Assembly: GCA_024509875.1 (NCBI GenBank)
Contig: JAMPIV010016266.1
Coordinates: forward strand, 62,001 to 126,000
DNA length: 64,000 nucleotides
Reading direction: 5' to 3'
Source: Oreohelix idahoensis
Lineage: Eukaryota; Mollusca; Gastropoda; Stylommatophora; Oreohelicidae
Positions 30,545-40,892 of this stretch are shown piece after piece; the first letter of the stretch is position 1, and each line of letters starts with the position of its first letter. The position numbers were made by a program, and so were the translations under genes. The notes beneath the pieces were generated by a model. The model saw only the letters and a program-made list of their open reading frames with translations. It searched no databases and was not told the origin of the DNA.

Positions 30545-31579
30545 TGAGGGTGAATAATAATATCGAAATCTTGGAAGCAACAAATTCAGCATGGGCCTTA
30601 CTTTGTACAGTTTATCTGCTTTATCCAGAGCAGGGTCCTCTTCATCTACAAGATGAAGAAATGTCCATATAGCAAGAAAGTGATCGCGTTCCATTACAGT
30701 GCGAAATCCAGGAGTTTACGAAATGAAGTTCGAAGACGAGCTGGACCAGTAATCTTCGTAACGTGGTTTATTCACACTGTGCTCCATTTGAAGACGCAGT
30801 CCAAAGAATGCTTTTACCTCTGGCACTGTTACATCTTTATAATTTTTAGCATAGTAGCTGGTTGGCTTTTTGCTTTTTACTTGCTCAGCACGTCTGTTTG
30901 TCTGCTCACACAAATTGTGCCAGAAATTACTGTCGAGGAAAAGTTCCAACAATTCAATGGCTTTACTCTCAGGAGAAATGGAATCTGGAATATTCTTAGG
31001 GCCTATCTGTTCCACAAATGTTGTGTCTACGGTAAACATAGGTCTAAATATATTTGCGGTAGACCAACCTGTATCAAATTTACTTGATACATTGTGTGGG
31101 ATACGCCCCTTTCCACGCCCCCGCACCATAGCCCGATCCCCTGAGGGGCCAGGAACAGGGTTAGAACTAGCTTGATCATAATCTGATTCACAAGTTTCGT
31201 CACTCGATTCATTTTTGATATCACTTTCACAATAATCACCATCTAAATCTAATTCATCATCCTCCGAATCATTGAGCACAAGTTCAACAGCTTGTTCCGT
31301 TGTTAGCCTTTTAGAACGGCTATTTCCTGGGTTTTCAACACGCCTTTTCATTATGAAAACAGTTAAAAAATTGCAAAATATTATCACGTCGTGGGCGCCG
31401 CCATTTTGGTCTAACATTCCACAAGACATGTGTACTTCCTGATGTCATTATTTTTCACACATTTCCTTTCCGGCCCCGTACTGCTAAGCTAGGTGTGTCA
31501 GGCCGAAAAAGCGGTCGCTCGGGGTACGGATTATTTACACACGGACCGAAATTTCGGGACCTCGGGTTCAAAAGGTTAA

Positions 31580-32300
31580 GCCTGTTTTAATGTATTCCTG
31601 ATAAGCACTAGACTAAATTAACACTGCATAATAATTGTATACCAGAAGATGAAGTATGGCTTCAAATTTGGGGTGATCATGGAAAAAGAAGTTTGGAAGT
31701 TACAAGGCAGATAGTGAATTTAGAGAAACCCAAATTCTAGAATCAATAACATCCTACTAGCAATGGCTAGATTCAGAGACATATGTAATAATTTATAAAT
31801 ATTTATAAATGGTATGAAAGCGCAGATCTATAACCCTCCACTCCCAAAGGAGCATAGGCCTTCAACAAACACATGCCAAGCTCAGATACAGCCATTAAAA
31901 GATTTAGAATGGGAAAATTTAAGGTTTGTCCAGAGCTGAAGAAACATTCCATATCTTTGGTGTCTCCAGCCAAGTAAGATGATTAAGACTTCAGTCTAAC
32001 ACATAACTTTCAAACAAAGAAGTCTGACCTTGTTAATGAGAGATTACAAGAGATTTATGAAATTTGGAAATGGAAATAAAAAACAGTTTTCATGTTACCA
32101 CAATTCTTTACATTAGAATTTCTCAAACTGTTTTCCATGGAGCATTAGTGTTCTGTGAGCTATTGAAAGGTTCTCTGTGAAAAAAAATGTAGAACCAGTT
32201 ACTTACGACCTATTTTCAAACATTTAAATAATTAAAGAGGGAAACCTAAGGCCTGCAAACAGTAAATAAATAATACACACAAAAGTATGTTTCAGACACT
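31580..32300. mobile_element. Mostly unassigned; short RTE-2 3' piece at 31830-31885
   Basis: 31836-31885 (ccctccactcccaaaggagcataggccttcaacaaacacatgccaag) is the reverse complement of the RTE-2 3' end at 33618-33664. The rest shows no gene or recognisable repeat. Confidence 0.5.
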
Positions 32301-32476
32301 CATGAGAAATAAAGAAGTAAAAAACCAGACAACAGGAAAATATCAGAAGTGAGAGGATCACTGGAGAATTAAACCCAGGACCTTCCAAATAGCACAACCG
32401 CCTATCCACGAAAGCAAATTTCAGCATCTTAACTGACGACTGACCACCACAGCAACTTCTCAATAGACCGACTACA
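32300..32476 (-). mobile_element. Possible tRNA-derived SINE fragment
   Basis: Minus strand 32420-32365 reads gtggataggcggttgtgctatttggaaggtcctgggtttaattctcc; gggtttaattctcc resembles a B box and the upstream GC stretch a tRNA head. No tail or TSD identified. Confidence 0.4.
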
Positions 32477-32552
32477 ACAAATCCCCTAAACATTCAGCCA
32501 ATAGAAGAGGAGCTACAAATCCCCTAAACATTCAGCCAATAGAAGAGGAGCT
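32477..32552. repeat. 38-bp direct duplication
   Basis: acaaatcccctaaacattcagccaatagaagaggagct occurs twice in perfect tandem, followed by a partial third start. Confidence 0.9.
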
Positions 32553-32594
32553 ACAAATCAGCTGCAAAAGTAAATTGTTGATCAGATTATTAAA

Positions 32595-33666
32595 TGGAAT
32601 TTGACAGCGTAGACAGAGAATCACTTTGGAAATTGATGAGGCATTATGGAGTTCCCCTGAAGATCATTAATTTAATATAAAAAAAACATATGAAGACATG
32701 ACATGCAGAGTTCTTCACGAAGGATAGCTTACAGAATTGTTTGGGATAAGAACAGGAGTGCGACAGGGATGCCTCTTGTCTCCATTTCTTTTCTTACTAG
32801 CAATAGACAAGGTTATGAGATCATTGACAACACACACAACAGAAATGGAATCCAGTGGAATCTGACTAAGCAGTTGGATGATCTGGATTTTGCTGATGAC
32901 TTGGCTCTTCTGTTCCATAACCGTAATCAGATGCAGGACAAATTGAAAACACTCGATGAGAGGTCACAGCAATTGGGTCTGAAAATACACAGGGAAAAGA
33001 CAAAAATAATGAGAATAAATGCAGGTAATGATAACAGGGTTAAACTTGACGAAACACCAATACAAGATGTAGAATCAAACACATATCTTGGCAGTAATAT
33101 AGACAAAGTTGAAGGGACAGACAGCAATATCAAAATAAGAATACAAAAGGCAAGAGGAGCTTTCATTGCATTGGGAAATATATGGAGATCAAGAGAAATT
33201 GGATCCAACATCAAAATAAGAATCTTCAACTTAAATGTGAAGTCAGTCCTATTATATGGCTCTGAGACATGGAGAACAACAAAGACAACAACCAAAAAGC
33301 TACAGACTTTCATAAATGGGTGCTTGTGTAGAATAGAAGGATTGAAATGGTATGACAAGGTTACCAACATGGAACTGATGACAAGAACTAGACAAGTGCC
33401 AGTGGAACAAGAGATGAGAAGAAGACGATGGCGATGGATAGGACACACACTGAGGAAACCTGTTGAAAGCATTACAAGGTAGTCCTTGTTCTGGAACCCC
33501 CAGGGCAAGACAGGTAGAGGTAGACCAAGAAGCACATGGAGAAGAGAGCTGGAAACAGAGATGAAAATGATGAGAACATTGAAAGAACTTGAGATAATGG
33601 CATGTGACAGGAGGACTTGGCATGTGTTTGTTGAAGGCCTATGCTCCTTTGGGAGTGGAGGGTTAT
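32595..33666 (+). mobile_element. RTE-2 LINE, 5'-truncated, 3' half
   Basis: Begins inside RT (FDSVDRESLWK-like at about 32600) and runs to the RTE-2 3' end. The insertion is the reference for this family's 3' sequence. Followed at once by an RTE-1 copy. Confidence 0.82.
32703..33666 (+). pseudogene. RTE-2 reverse transcriptase C-terminal half
   Basis: Frame-broken translation contains LFGIRTGVRQGCLLSPFLFL (motif B, 32740-32800), the catalytic box LDFADDLALL (32880-32910), TYLGSNID, VKSVLLYGSETW (33240-33275), the C-terminal WRWIGHTLRKP and a terminal GRGRPRSTWRRE block. A frameshift lies near 32860 and a TAG at about 33480. The GHTLRK motif is the usual LINE C-terminal block. Inactive. Confidence 0.85.
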
Positions 33667-34880
33667 GAAGGCAAATTGCTTACTGCCCCGAAGGAAGTAT
33701 TGAAACAATGGAAAGAATATTTCTCAGAACTCCTTAATGGTGAGCATGGTGAAGCATCAGAAATGATAACCACTAGCACAGAAGAGAAAACCAATGATGG
33801 TGATGATGACATAAAGATGGAAGAACTGAAGTTAGCACTGGAGAAAATCAAGATGGGCAAAGCAGCAGGGCATGATGGTATAACACCAGACATGGTTAAG
33901 TACATGAGAGCAGCAGGTGACCTATTACTCTTAAGGGCCCTACAGGCAGTATGGTGCAACAAGACCATACCAAAGGAATGGGAGATTGCCATCAGAACAC
34001 CAATTTTCAAAAAGGGTGACAATCGACAATATGAAAACCATTGTACAGAGAGAGCAAGAAAGTATTCAGTGGGTACTGGAAGATGAGACAGGTCTGTATT
34101 TCAGAGCTGACATTTGCTGATGATGTTACCCTGATTGCTAAATCAGAGGCACATCTCCAATCCAACCTGAAAGTCTGGAAGGAAGAGCTGAGTAAGAGAG
34201 GAATGGTCATAAGCAGCTGTAAAACAAAATTCATGGTAATATCACAAGAAGAAAGAAGACATCAGACTAAGCTGGGAGAACAGGTCCTGGAGCAGATCAA
34301 CAACTTTAAATACCTTTGAGCTAGCTATTATAGACCAATAGGGAGGCATCAAAGAAGAGTTGACCACTCAAAAAGCAGCAGCTGGGAGACTTTTTCAGCA
34401 AGAAAGAGGTTAAGAAAACGAAGATGGCTGTATACTGCTTCACCTATGTCCTAGTCTTGACATATTTATGTGAGTTATGGGCAATGAATACAACCCACAA
34501 AAGCCACATCCAAACCTCAGAAATGAGATATGTGAGAAATGTGATTGGAGTAACAAGAGACATGGTCCGCAACCAGACGATATGTCAAGGCCTAAAATCA
34601 AGACCCAAGTAGAACAGTCCCAACTAAGATGGTTTGGCCATGTCTGCAGAATGGGAGAAGATCGGCTACCACGACAAGCATGGGAAACAAAGAGCCAGGG
34701 ATCCAGACCCCCAGGATGATCCAGAGTCCGCTGTGAGGACAACATTAGACAATCTTTGAAGGACCGAGGACTAGAATGGAACCAGGCCAGGAGGAAGACA
34801 GCCGATAAGATAGTCTGGCGCTCTCTCTCCCAAACCTCTACACCTCACAGTAGAAGGGGAAAGACTAAGTAATAAGTAAG
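33667..34880 (+). mobile_element. RTE-1 LINE, internally deleted copy
   Basis: Starts in the EN-RT linker and ends with the family's 3' tail (ctaagtaataagtaag). The frame at 33604-34086 contains KLLTAPKEVLKQWKEYFSEL, then KAAGHDGITPDMVKYM and PIFKKGDNRQYEN. It jumps directly to ARKYSVG, so the RT fingers and palm A motif are deleted. The next frame (34041-34319) has ELTFADDVTLIAKSE, the catalytic box. Further damaged frames (34424-34719) retain SQLRWFGHVCRMGEDRLPRQ. Several frames are involved, so it is dead. Confidence 0.85.
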
Positions 34881-34984
34881 AAAGTACACTGACAAACACA
34901 AAAATGTTTATAGCACCCAAGTATACTGACCACAAATTTCCAGCTAAGCTCTGTACATAAACATATACTGATATTTCAGCAATA

Positions 34985-35220
34985 AACACAGTTGAGAATA
35001 AGGGAGCTAGCATCCTCATTAACTTAAAGAATAGAATCCACTCTATAACAATTGCCACTGGCAAATACTTCAATAAATTCACTGCCGAAGCAGAAGCCCT
35101 GAAACAGGCAGCAGAAACTCTTATTGAATGCAAAGCATATGCAGAAAAAACAAATAGTAAACTTTACAGATGCCTTCTCAGTAATAAAAGTTCTGAAGGG
35201 TTACCATGCCCAGGGGATTA
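34985..35220 (+). pseudogene. I-like LINE RNase H fragment
   Basis: The plus frame from about 34988 reads TVENKGASILINLKNRIHSI, TIATGKYFNKFTAEAEALKQ, AAETLIEC. In I-clade and related LINEs this is the RNase H core: the 'GAG/GASI' strand, then Y/F..F.AEAEAL with the catalytic Glu. The first catalytic Asp region (YTDGS) is degraded. RNase H removes the RNA strand after copying. Confidence 0.7.
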
Positions 35221-35249
35221 AAAGATCTGATAAACTTTCTGTCACCGGA

Positions 35250-35250
<1 letters not shown>

Positions 35251-35284
<34 letters not shown>
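35251..35284. repeat. Poly(C) run, 34 nt
   Basis: Uninterrupted cytosine homopolymer. Could be real (i-motif/G4-capable) or length-uncertain in assembly. Confidence 0.9.
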
Positions 35285-36270
35285 ACTCAGCAGAAATGGT
35301 CCAATAATGGCCACAATTCACAGTATATTCTGAGAGTCTACAAATGTATCTTCCTTTTGCTCAAGATTATTCTTGGCAGAGATGTGAATAGAAGAATGAT
35401 GCTTTAATTCTAAGTAGTCTTCACATGATTTTCCAAACCAAACACTGTGCTGAACAAATGAACTTTATTTTCAAAGAGTAAAGAATTGGGGCTGTCTGAC
35501 ATTCTACCCTTCCTCTCTCTCTCATCATGTATACTGTATCCTTTCATCCTCACATTTACACTATAAGCATTATTATGGCATGTAACATTTTAAAAGTAAT
35601 ATAACATCATACATTTGCAATAATCATCATAATTAAAGTTTGTTTTTAAAATAAATTTTTAAAAATAAAATTATGAACAAACAAACATCAAGACCGATAA
35701 AAATCAAATTCCACATACGGTAAATTAGACAGTGATTTGAGACATAATCAAATGGTGTGATATAAGGACTCGTGAAATATTTGAACGGTCTGCTACTGAA
35801 TGACTAGGGACTCAATGTGTTTTCCAGTGCATGCGAAAGACTTTACAAGAGGTGAGTAGCTTTGAGTCTCATAGCAGATACTGCTGCAATGAGTGCAATG
35901 ATGCTAGGTTAATCATCATGGTGTGGGGTAAACAGTTATTTTCCTCGCTATCTTTGCCGTCCCAAACTCAAGACCAGAGTCAGACTAGGTAGATAGATAA
36001 ATAAACATATACGAAAGCAATTAATTTGCCAAGGGTTGCTGAATGAGTCTGAGCTATTGTGAACTTATGCTTCTAATACTGCATGCTCGTCCTTCTTTCT
36101 TAGATACTGTTGAATGTACAAATTATCCACATTGTTCTCCATGCATGCCCATTGCAAAGCCAAAAGTTCTAATCCAGATTGTGCAGTGTTTTTGTAATGT
36201 ATGCTGTCAAGGAACTGTCTTATTGGGAAAGAGATTTCTGAATAATATGTATGTCTACATTGATACTGTA
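35285..36270. other. AT-rich non-coding stretch
   Basis: No gene recognised; the frame at 36043-36504 has no known domain and overlaps LINE sequence on the other strand. Confidence 0.5.
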
Positions 36271-36602
36271 TTAATGAGGTCCTTTCTTGACATGTTTCCC
36301 AAATGCAATGAAAGCTCCTCTTGCCATTTGTATTCTTATTTTGATATAATTGTCTGTCCCTCTGTCAATATTACTACCAAGATATGTGTAAAATTCTACA
36401 TCTTGTATTGGTGTTTCTTCAAGTTCGACCCTGTTATCATTACCTGCATTTATTCTCATTATTTTTGTCTCTTCCTTATGTATTTTCAGACCCAATTGCT
36501 GTGACCTCTCATCAAGTGTTTTCAATTTGTCCTGCATCTGATTACGGTTATGGGACAGAAGAGCCAAGTCATCAGCAAAATCCAGATCATCCAACTGCTT
36601 AG

Positions 36603-37124
36603 TCAGATTTCACTGGATTCCATTTCTGTTGTGTGTGTTGTCGATGATCTCATAACCCTGTCTATTGCTAGTAAGAAAAGAAATGGAGACAAGAGGCATC
36701 CCTGTCGCACTCCTGTTCTTATCCCAAACAGTTCTGTAAGCCGTCCTTCATGATGAACTCTGCATATCATGTCTTCATATGTTTTGTTTATTAAATTAAT
36801 GATCTTCAGGGGAACTCCATAATGCCTCATCAATTTCCAAAGTGATTCTCTATCTACACTGTCAAATGCCTTTTCGTAGTTCACAAATCCGATGTATTGT
36901 GGTGAATTCCATTCCAGACTTTGTTCAACTATTATTCTCAATGTGGCTATCTGGTCTGTACAGGATCTGTTTTGTCGAAAACCTGCTTGTTCATCTCTCA
37001 GTTTCTTGTCTATGGACTCTTTTAATCTCTCAAGGATAATCCTGTTTAATACTTTTCCTTGCACGGATAGTAACAGTATTCCTCTATAATTTATGCACTC
37101 TTGTAAATTTCCCTTCTTAGGCAA
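36603..37124 (-). pseudogene. RTE-2 reverse transcriptase
   Basis: 173-residue frame: KGNLQECINYRGILLLSVQG, EQAGFRQNRSCTDQI, the palm A motif YIGFVNYEKAFDSVDRESLW (Asp of FVD replaced by Asn), GVPLKIINLINKTYED, then motif B GIRTGVRQGCLLSPFLF. A separate frame (36271-36594) carries DLDFADDLALLSHN, the catalytic box, after a frameshift near 36600. The Asp to Asn change at the first catalytic position would itself inactivate the RT. Confidence 0.88.
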
Positions 37125-37158
37125 CTTAACCAGATATCTTTCCTTCCATTCTGCTGGT

Positions 37159-37163
37159 ATCTC
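37159..37163. repeat. LTR element target-site duplication, left
   Basis: atctc, repeated at 45818-45822. Confidence 0.85.
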
Positions 37164-38011
37164 TGTGGCGGGTCGGTGGTGGTGGTGTGGTTGGTGTTGC
37201 GATTCCTTGGTTATGGTATTATTTATTGAATAGTAAAGTCACTCTTTAGACGTATCAATGTTGGTTATAAATGGTTAGCTCTGGGCATCAGAACATCCCT
37301 TCGACGTTCTGATTTGCATAGTATATAGTATTTGATTTCCCTTGTGGGAGAGTTATCGTGCTGACAAAGGTAAACACCAACATCTGTAGAACCGAACCCG
37401 AAACGTAAATAAAGGATCAAGCCTTCTGCTTAGAGTCTACATGTATTGAGATTCATACAAAATATGATAATCGACATTCACAAAGGTTTCATATACAATT
37501 CAGCGTAACAATTGAATTCCAAATAATATCAGTAAGTATCCATCCGTGTCAAAACAATGTGTCAGAAGAACATCGTGGCTATATACGTGCGCTGTTGTAG
37601 TCAACAGCCAGAAGTGAGCACATGAGTTCTTGACAGCTGCAATTTGAATCATAATACGATTCTCCTTCCATTATTAGTTTAATTTCATTAATCTCATGTT
37701 TAGATTAATTTCCGAACTGACCCTGAAGTCTACATCGATTCATCTATATAATATAGGCTATATACTCAGCCTTATTTCCTTGGAAGAAATACAAGACACG
37801 ACCTTCTTGCTTGACGGATAGCGTAACAAAGGCCCTTGTAACCAAGTCACCCGGCGTGACCTTCCCAACGCGAATGCGTCATAATCTCCACATATATTTC
37901 GCGTTCACTATACCGTAAAATATCGACATATTCTATAAATATTAATGACCCCTAAACGTTGCGCATGGGTAAACCCCAGCAGACGCCGTCATTTAAAATA
38001 ACACCGTAACA
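37164..38011 (-). repeat. 3' LTR (848 bp)
   Basis: Begins TGTGGCGGG and ends GTAACA on the plus strand (TG...CA on both strands). I count about six differences from the LTR at 44970-45817. Confidence 0.95.
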
Positions 38012-39146
38012 GATTTCCTGTCAGACGGGGGCAAAAAAAATCTATTAAATAGATTTTTTTTTGAACAATATTAATCAAATTATCAAAAATTTAACAAAAC
38101 CCGACGTATGACCTACGATGTTCTATCTAGAACAGTGTCGCGGTCATGTCAGTAATATATTATAATAAAATCAACGTCATATCATACATATACCTTATAT
38201 TAAACAAGGAAATGTCACTGTCACTAACTAATTAACTAATTAATTTGTTGTATGTATAGACTAACTAATAATGTGAGGTGTTATTAAAATTATTCTAACT
38301 AACTAAAATTAAAATAATTAATTATAGTATGTATGTATGGTACTAACTAATTAATATCTAATAGAGGAAAATGAGAAATAGTATAAGAGAGTAAAAGAAA
38401 TAAAAATTGAGAAGTACGGACAATTGAAACCAAATATTAAAGTATACATTAAATTAGCATGCGTGTGAAAATGAAGTGTAAGGATAGATACCTAATTAAA
38501 TTAACGCAATCAGAAGAAAAGAACAGAAAAAATTCATACATTTTAACTATATATATGAAATGTCATAATGTAATATCTATTACCTTAATAATTACACCAA
38601 TTAAAAAGGTTTAATTGGTGTGATATTCTTTTGTTTCATCTTTTCTTAGTATATTATTTTTTTTTTATTTCATCACACTTTGACTTTATTATCTATTATA
38701 TACTAATTTAATAACTAGAAAATTTAATAATATTGGACATGAAGATCCAATCGTTGTTACCTCCTGTTGAATTGTATGAAAGTTCATTAAGACACAAGGT
38801 TCATATTATCAAATTATGATTTGATTATCCATTCATCGTTAGTTCCTTTATTAAACTTTTGAAAGTAAATTGACTAAGTCATCAACGTATCTGTCCTTTC
38901 TACATCAGAGATTGTTCCTTTTTAACAGTTTTCAATCGAAATGAGTGATACTCAAAGTGGAATTGAAGTTCAAATTTTCAAACGATCCGTAAAACTTGAT
39001 ATTTTGATCACAATAGTTTATTTCGAAATGTCCTTATTTAGGTAGGAAGTCCAACTGAATTGTTGTATATTCTGACTTGATATCAATACCGTTCATTGCA
39101 AATGTAATGCTTGACTAGTCAGAAAATTTTCTTGAAATTGTAATAT
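38012..39146 (-). other. Non-coding 3' region of the LTR element
   Basis: AT-rich, no open frame of note; lies between the RNase H stop and the 3' LTR. A purine-rich stretch beside the LTR is weak (minus strand gacaggaaatc). Absence of integrase here supports IN-before-RT order. Confidence 0.7.
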
Positions 39147-40124
39147 TCATTCAGAATCCGTAGGATGTCTGGACAACGTGTCGGCTATGACGTTTTCAGT
39201 TCCAGGTATCGACTGTATCTCGAACTCGTAGGGTTGCAACGTAATAGCAAATCGTGCAAGTTTAGCACTTTTATGGTTTGAGCGACGTAATGCTGCCACT
39301 GATTTCTGATCAGTCTGGATCAGGAATGGAGATCCCAGCAAAAACTTTTCCAACTTGGTAATTGCCCAGATTACGGAGAGCAATTCTCGGTCCACAGTGG
39401 AATATTTCATCTCCGGAGGTTTCAGTTTGCGTGAGATATACATTACAGGGTGAAGGACATCATCATGATATTGCAGTAGACATGCCCCGAGTCCGTAATT
39501 ACTCGCATCTGTACGTAGAACAAACTTTTTAGAAGCATCTGGTAATCTTAAAACAGGTGGGCATGAAAATATTTTTAAGATAGTGCGAAAAGTTTTGTCA
39601 CATTCGTCGGTCCAATTTATCCTTAAAGGCATGTTCTTCTTTAGTAACGAAGACAGGACAGCCGTGATGGATGATAGGTGAGGTACAAATCTGCTATAGT
39701 ATTGGATTAAACCTAACAGACTCCTAACCTGTTTCTTCGTTTGAGGAACAGATAAATTTAATATTTTAGAAACCGTACTGGGAATTGTTTGGATACGTCC
39801 CGATCCAATAATGTGCCCCAGGAATGTTATCTCATTACACGCTATTTGAATTTTAGTTGGTTTAGCGGTTAAATGGTTATCCCGCAATATTTCCAAAACT
39901 GATTTAAGACCCAAAAAATGTTCCTCAAATGATGAACTAAACAAACATATGTCGTCAATATAGGTAATTATATCTGATCTACCTGCTAAAATTTTTCGCA
40001 TCATGCGAATAAAGGTAGCTGGAGCATTCATTAGCCCAAAAGGCATCACGTTCCACTGGTAAAGACCTTGTGGAGTTGAGAATGCTGTGTAGTATTTGGC
40101 TCTTCGGTTAGTGGAATCTGCCAA
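39147..40124 (-). pseudogene. LTR element RT (C-terminal part) and RNase H
   Basis: 325 residues. YYTAFSTPQGLYQWNVMPFG and LMNAPATFIRMM precede the RT catalytic box YIDDICLF (about residue 56-63); the connection region LGHIIGSG and RSLLGLIQYYSRF follows. RNase H shows FVLRTDASNYGLGA (first Asp), STVDRELLSVI (Glu), FLIQTDQKSV (Asp, usually TDHKSL) and IADTLSR (last Asp). Ends at TAA after SRHPTDSE. Separated from the RT N-terminal frame by one frameshift near 40090. Confidence 0.92.
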
Positions 40125-40861
40125 TAACCTTTAGTTAAGTCAATTTTAGTGAAAAGTGTAGCATTGGATAGACGAGGAAGTAAATCGTCAAGGATAGGAT
40201 GTGGTTCGCTATCCGGTACTGTCTGCGCATTAAGTTTCCTATAGTCAACACATAAACGTATGTTGTTGTCCTTTTTCCGGACAATGACTAAAGGAGAAGA
40301 AAATGGAGATGTACTAGTCTCAATAATACCTAATGATATCATCTGTTCGAGTTCCTGAGATGTCTTACTCAGAAAATGTAGAGGTACAGAATAAGGATGA
40401 ACACGAATTGGTGTATCATCGTTCAGAATAATATCGTGACTAATTACAGATGTGCAACCCGGTACATCAGTTAACACATCTGGGAAAGATTGTAGAAGAT
40501 CAGCAACGCGTTGATGCTGTTGCGGTGTAACCGTAGAAGAAATGGTCACATCACGCCAAGATTCAGTAGATTGGACAGTAAGTACAGGTAAAGGCATCTG
40601 CACTTCAGGAAAAGAAGATTCTTCCTCCTGTATAACAGATAGATTAGAATAATGACAAGTAGATACAGTATTGTCATCTAATTCATGAAAAATTGACTGT
40701 AAGTGTATAGGACGTGTATGAAATTGCTTGAGCATATTAATATGGAATATCTTTCTGTGTCCCTTGATATCTAAGACGTAATCAACGTCTGAAATTTTAT
40801 CAGTAACCTTATAAGGACCAGTAAGGAAAAGAAATGATGAATGACTATGCTGAGTCATCAA
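40046..40861 (-). pseudogene. LTR element: integrase C-terminal GPY/F module fused ahead of RT
   Basis: 271 residues. Residues 12-45 hold FLTGPYKVTDKISDVDYVLD and FHINMLKQFH, the GPY/F module that ends Ty3/gypsy integrases. After an 80-residue linker comes RT: PDVLTDVPGCTSVISHDIIL, the P.R..PY.VP block, IIETSTSPFSSPLVIVRKKD, RLCVDYRKLNAQT, and palm motif A TLFTKIDLTKGYWQI with catalytic Asp. The frameshift after YWQIPLTE sends it out of frame. The order IN-end then RT is the reverse of ordinary gypsy elements. The integrase HHCC finger and DDE core are not found between this and the gag-protease ORF. Confidence 0.9.
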
Positions 40862-40892
40862 TGATATGAGACAATTGTATTACCATAGCATG

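Larger units (their letters stand above)
29436..31351 (-). pseudogene. PiggyBac transposase, interrupted
   Basis: Likely start is MKRRVENPG at 31351. Order: acidic, low-complexity N-terminus; DDE_Tnp_1_7 domain; catalytic Asp in SLDEGMIPTK (about 30245), Asp in LVMDRFYNS (about 30000), Asp in MGGCDVNDQ (about 29670); then a C-terminal Cys/His-rich domain CVVCAYKF...CKYCESYLC...C (29620-29450). Damage: TAA at 30716-30718, the SINE splitting 'SQHL|SLDEG', and a deletion of roughly 100 aa plus frame change near 29630 between NKTRQ and the Cys/His domain. In the family this enzyme cuts and pastes precisely at TTAA. Inactive here. Confidence 0.92.
29284..31575 (-). mobile_element. PiggyBac transposon (2,292 bp), TTAA-flanked
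   Basis: Ends CCCTTTGAACCC (29284) and, reverse-complemented, CCTTTTGAACCC (31575) are short inverted repeats. TTAA is duplicated at 29280-29283 and 31576-31579, the piggyBac signature. It contains one damaged transposase gene on the minus strand and a SINE (30256-30535) inserted into it. Confidence 0.93.
36271..37163 (-). mobile_element. RTE-2 LINE, RT part, interrupted by the LTR element
   Basis: Minus-strand RTE-2 copy, 3'-truncated at about 36271. Its coding sequence continues on the other side of the LTR element (45823-46425): 'VWEKAEI' at 45823 joins 'PAEWKE' at 37160. Confidence 0.88.

Noticed and set aside
36043..36504. 153-codon plus-strand ORF, Cys/Phe-rich
   Set aside because: Its second half is antisense to the RTE-2 RT, and its first half has no recognisable feature.
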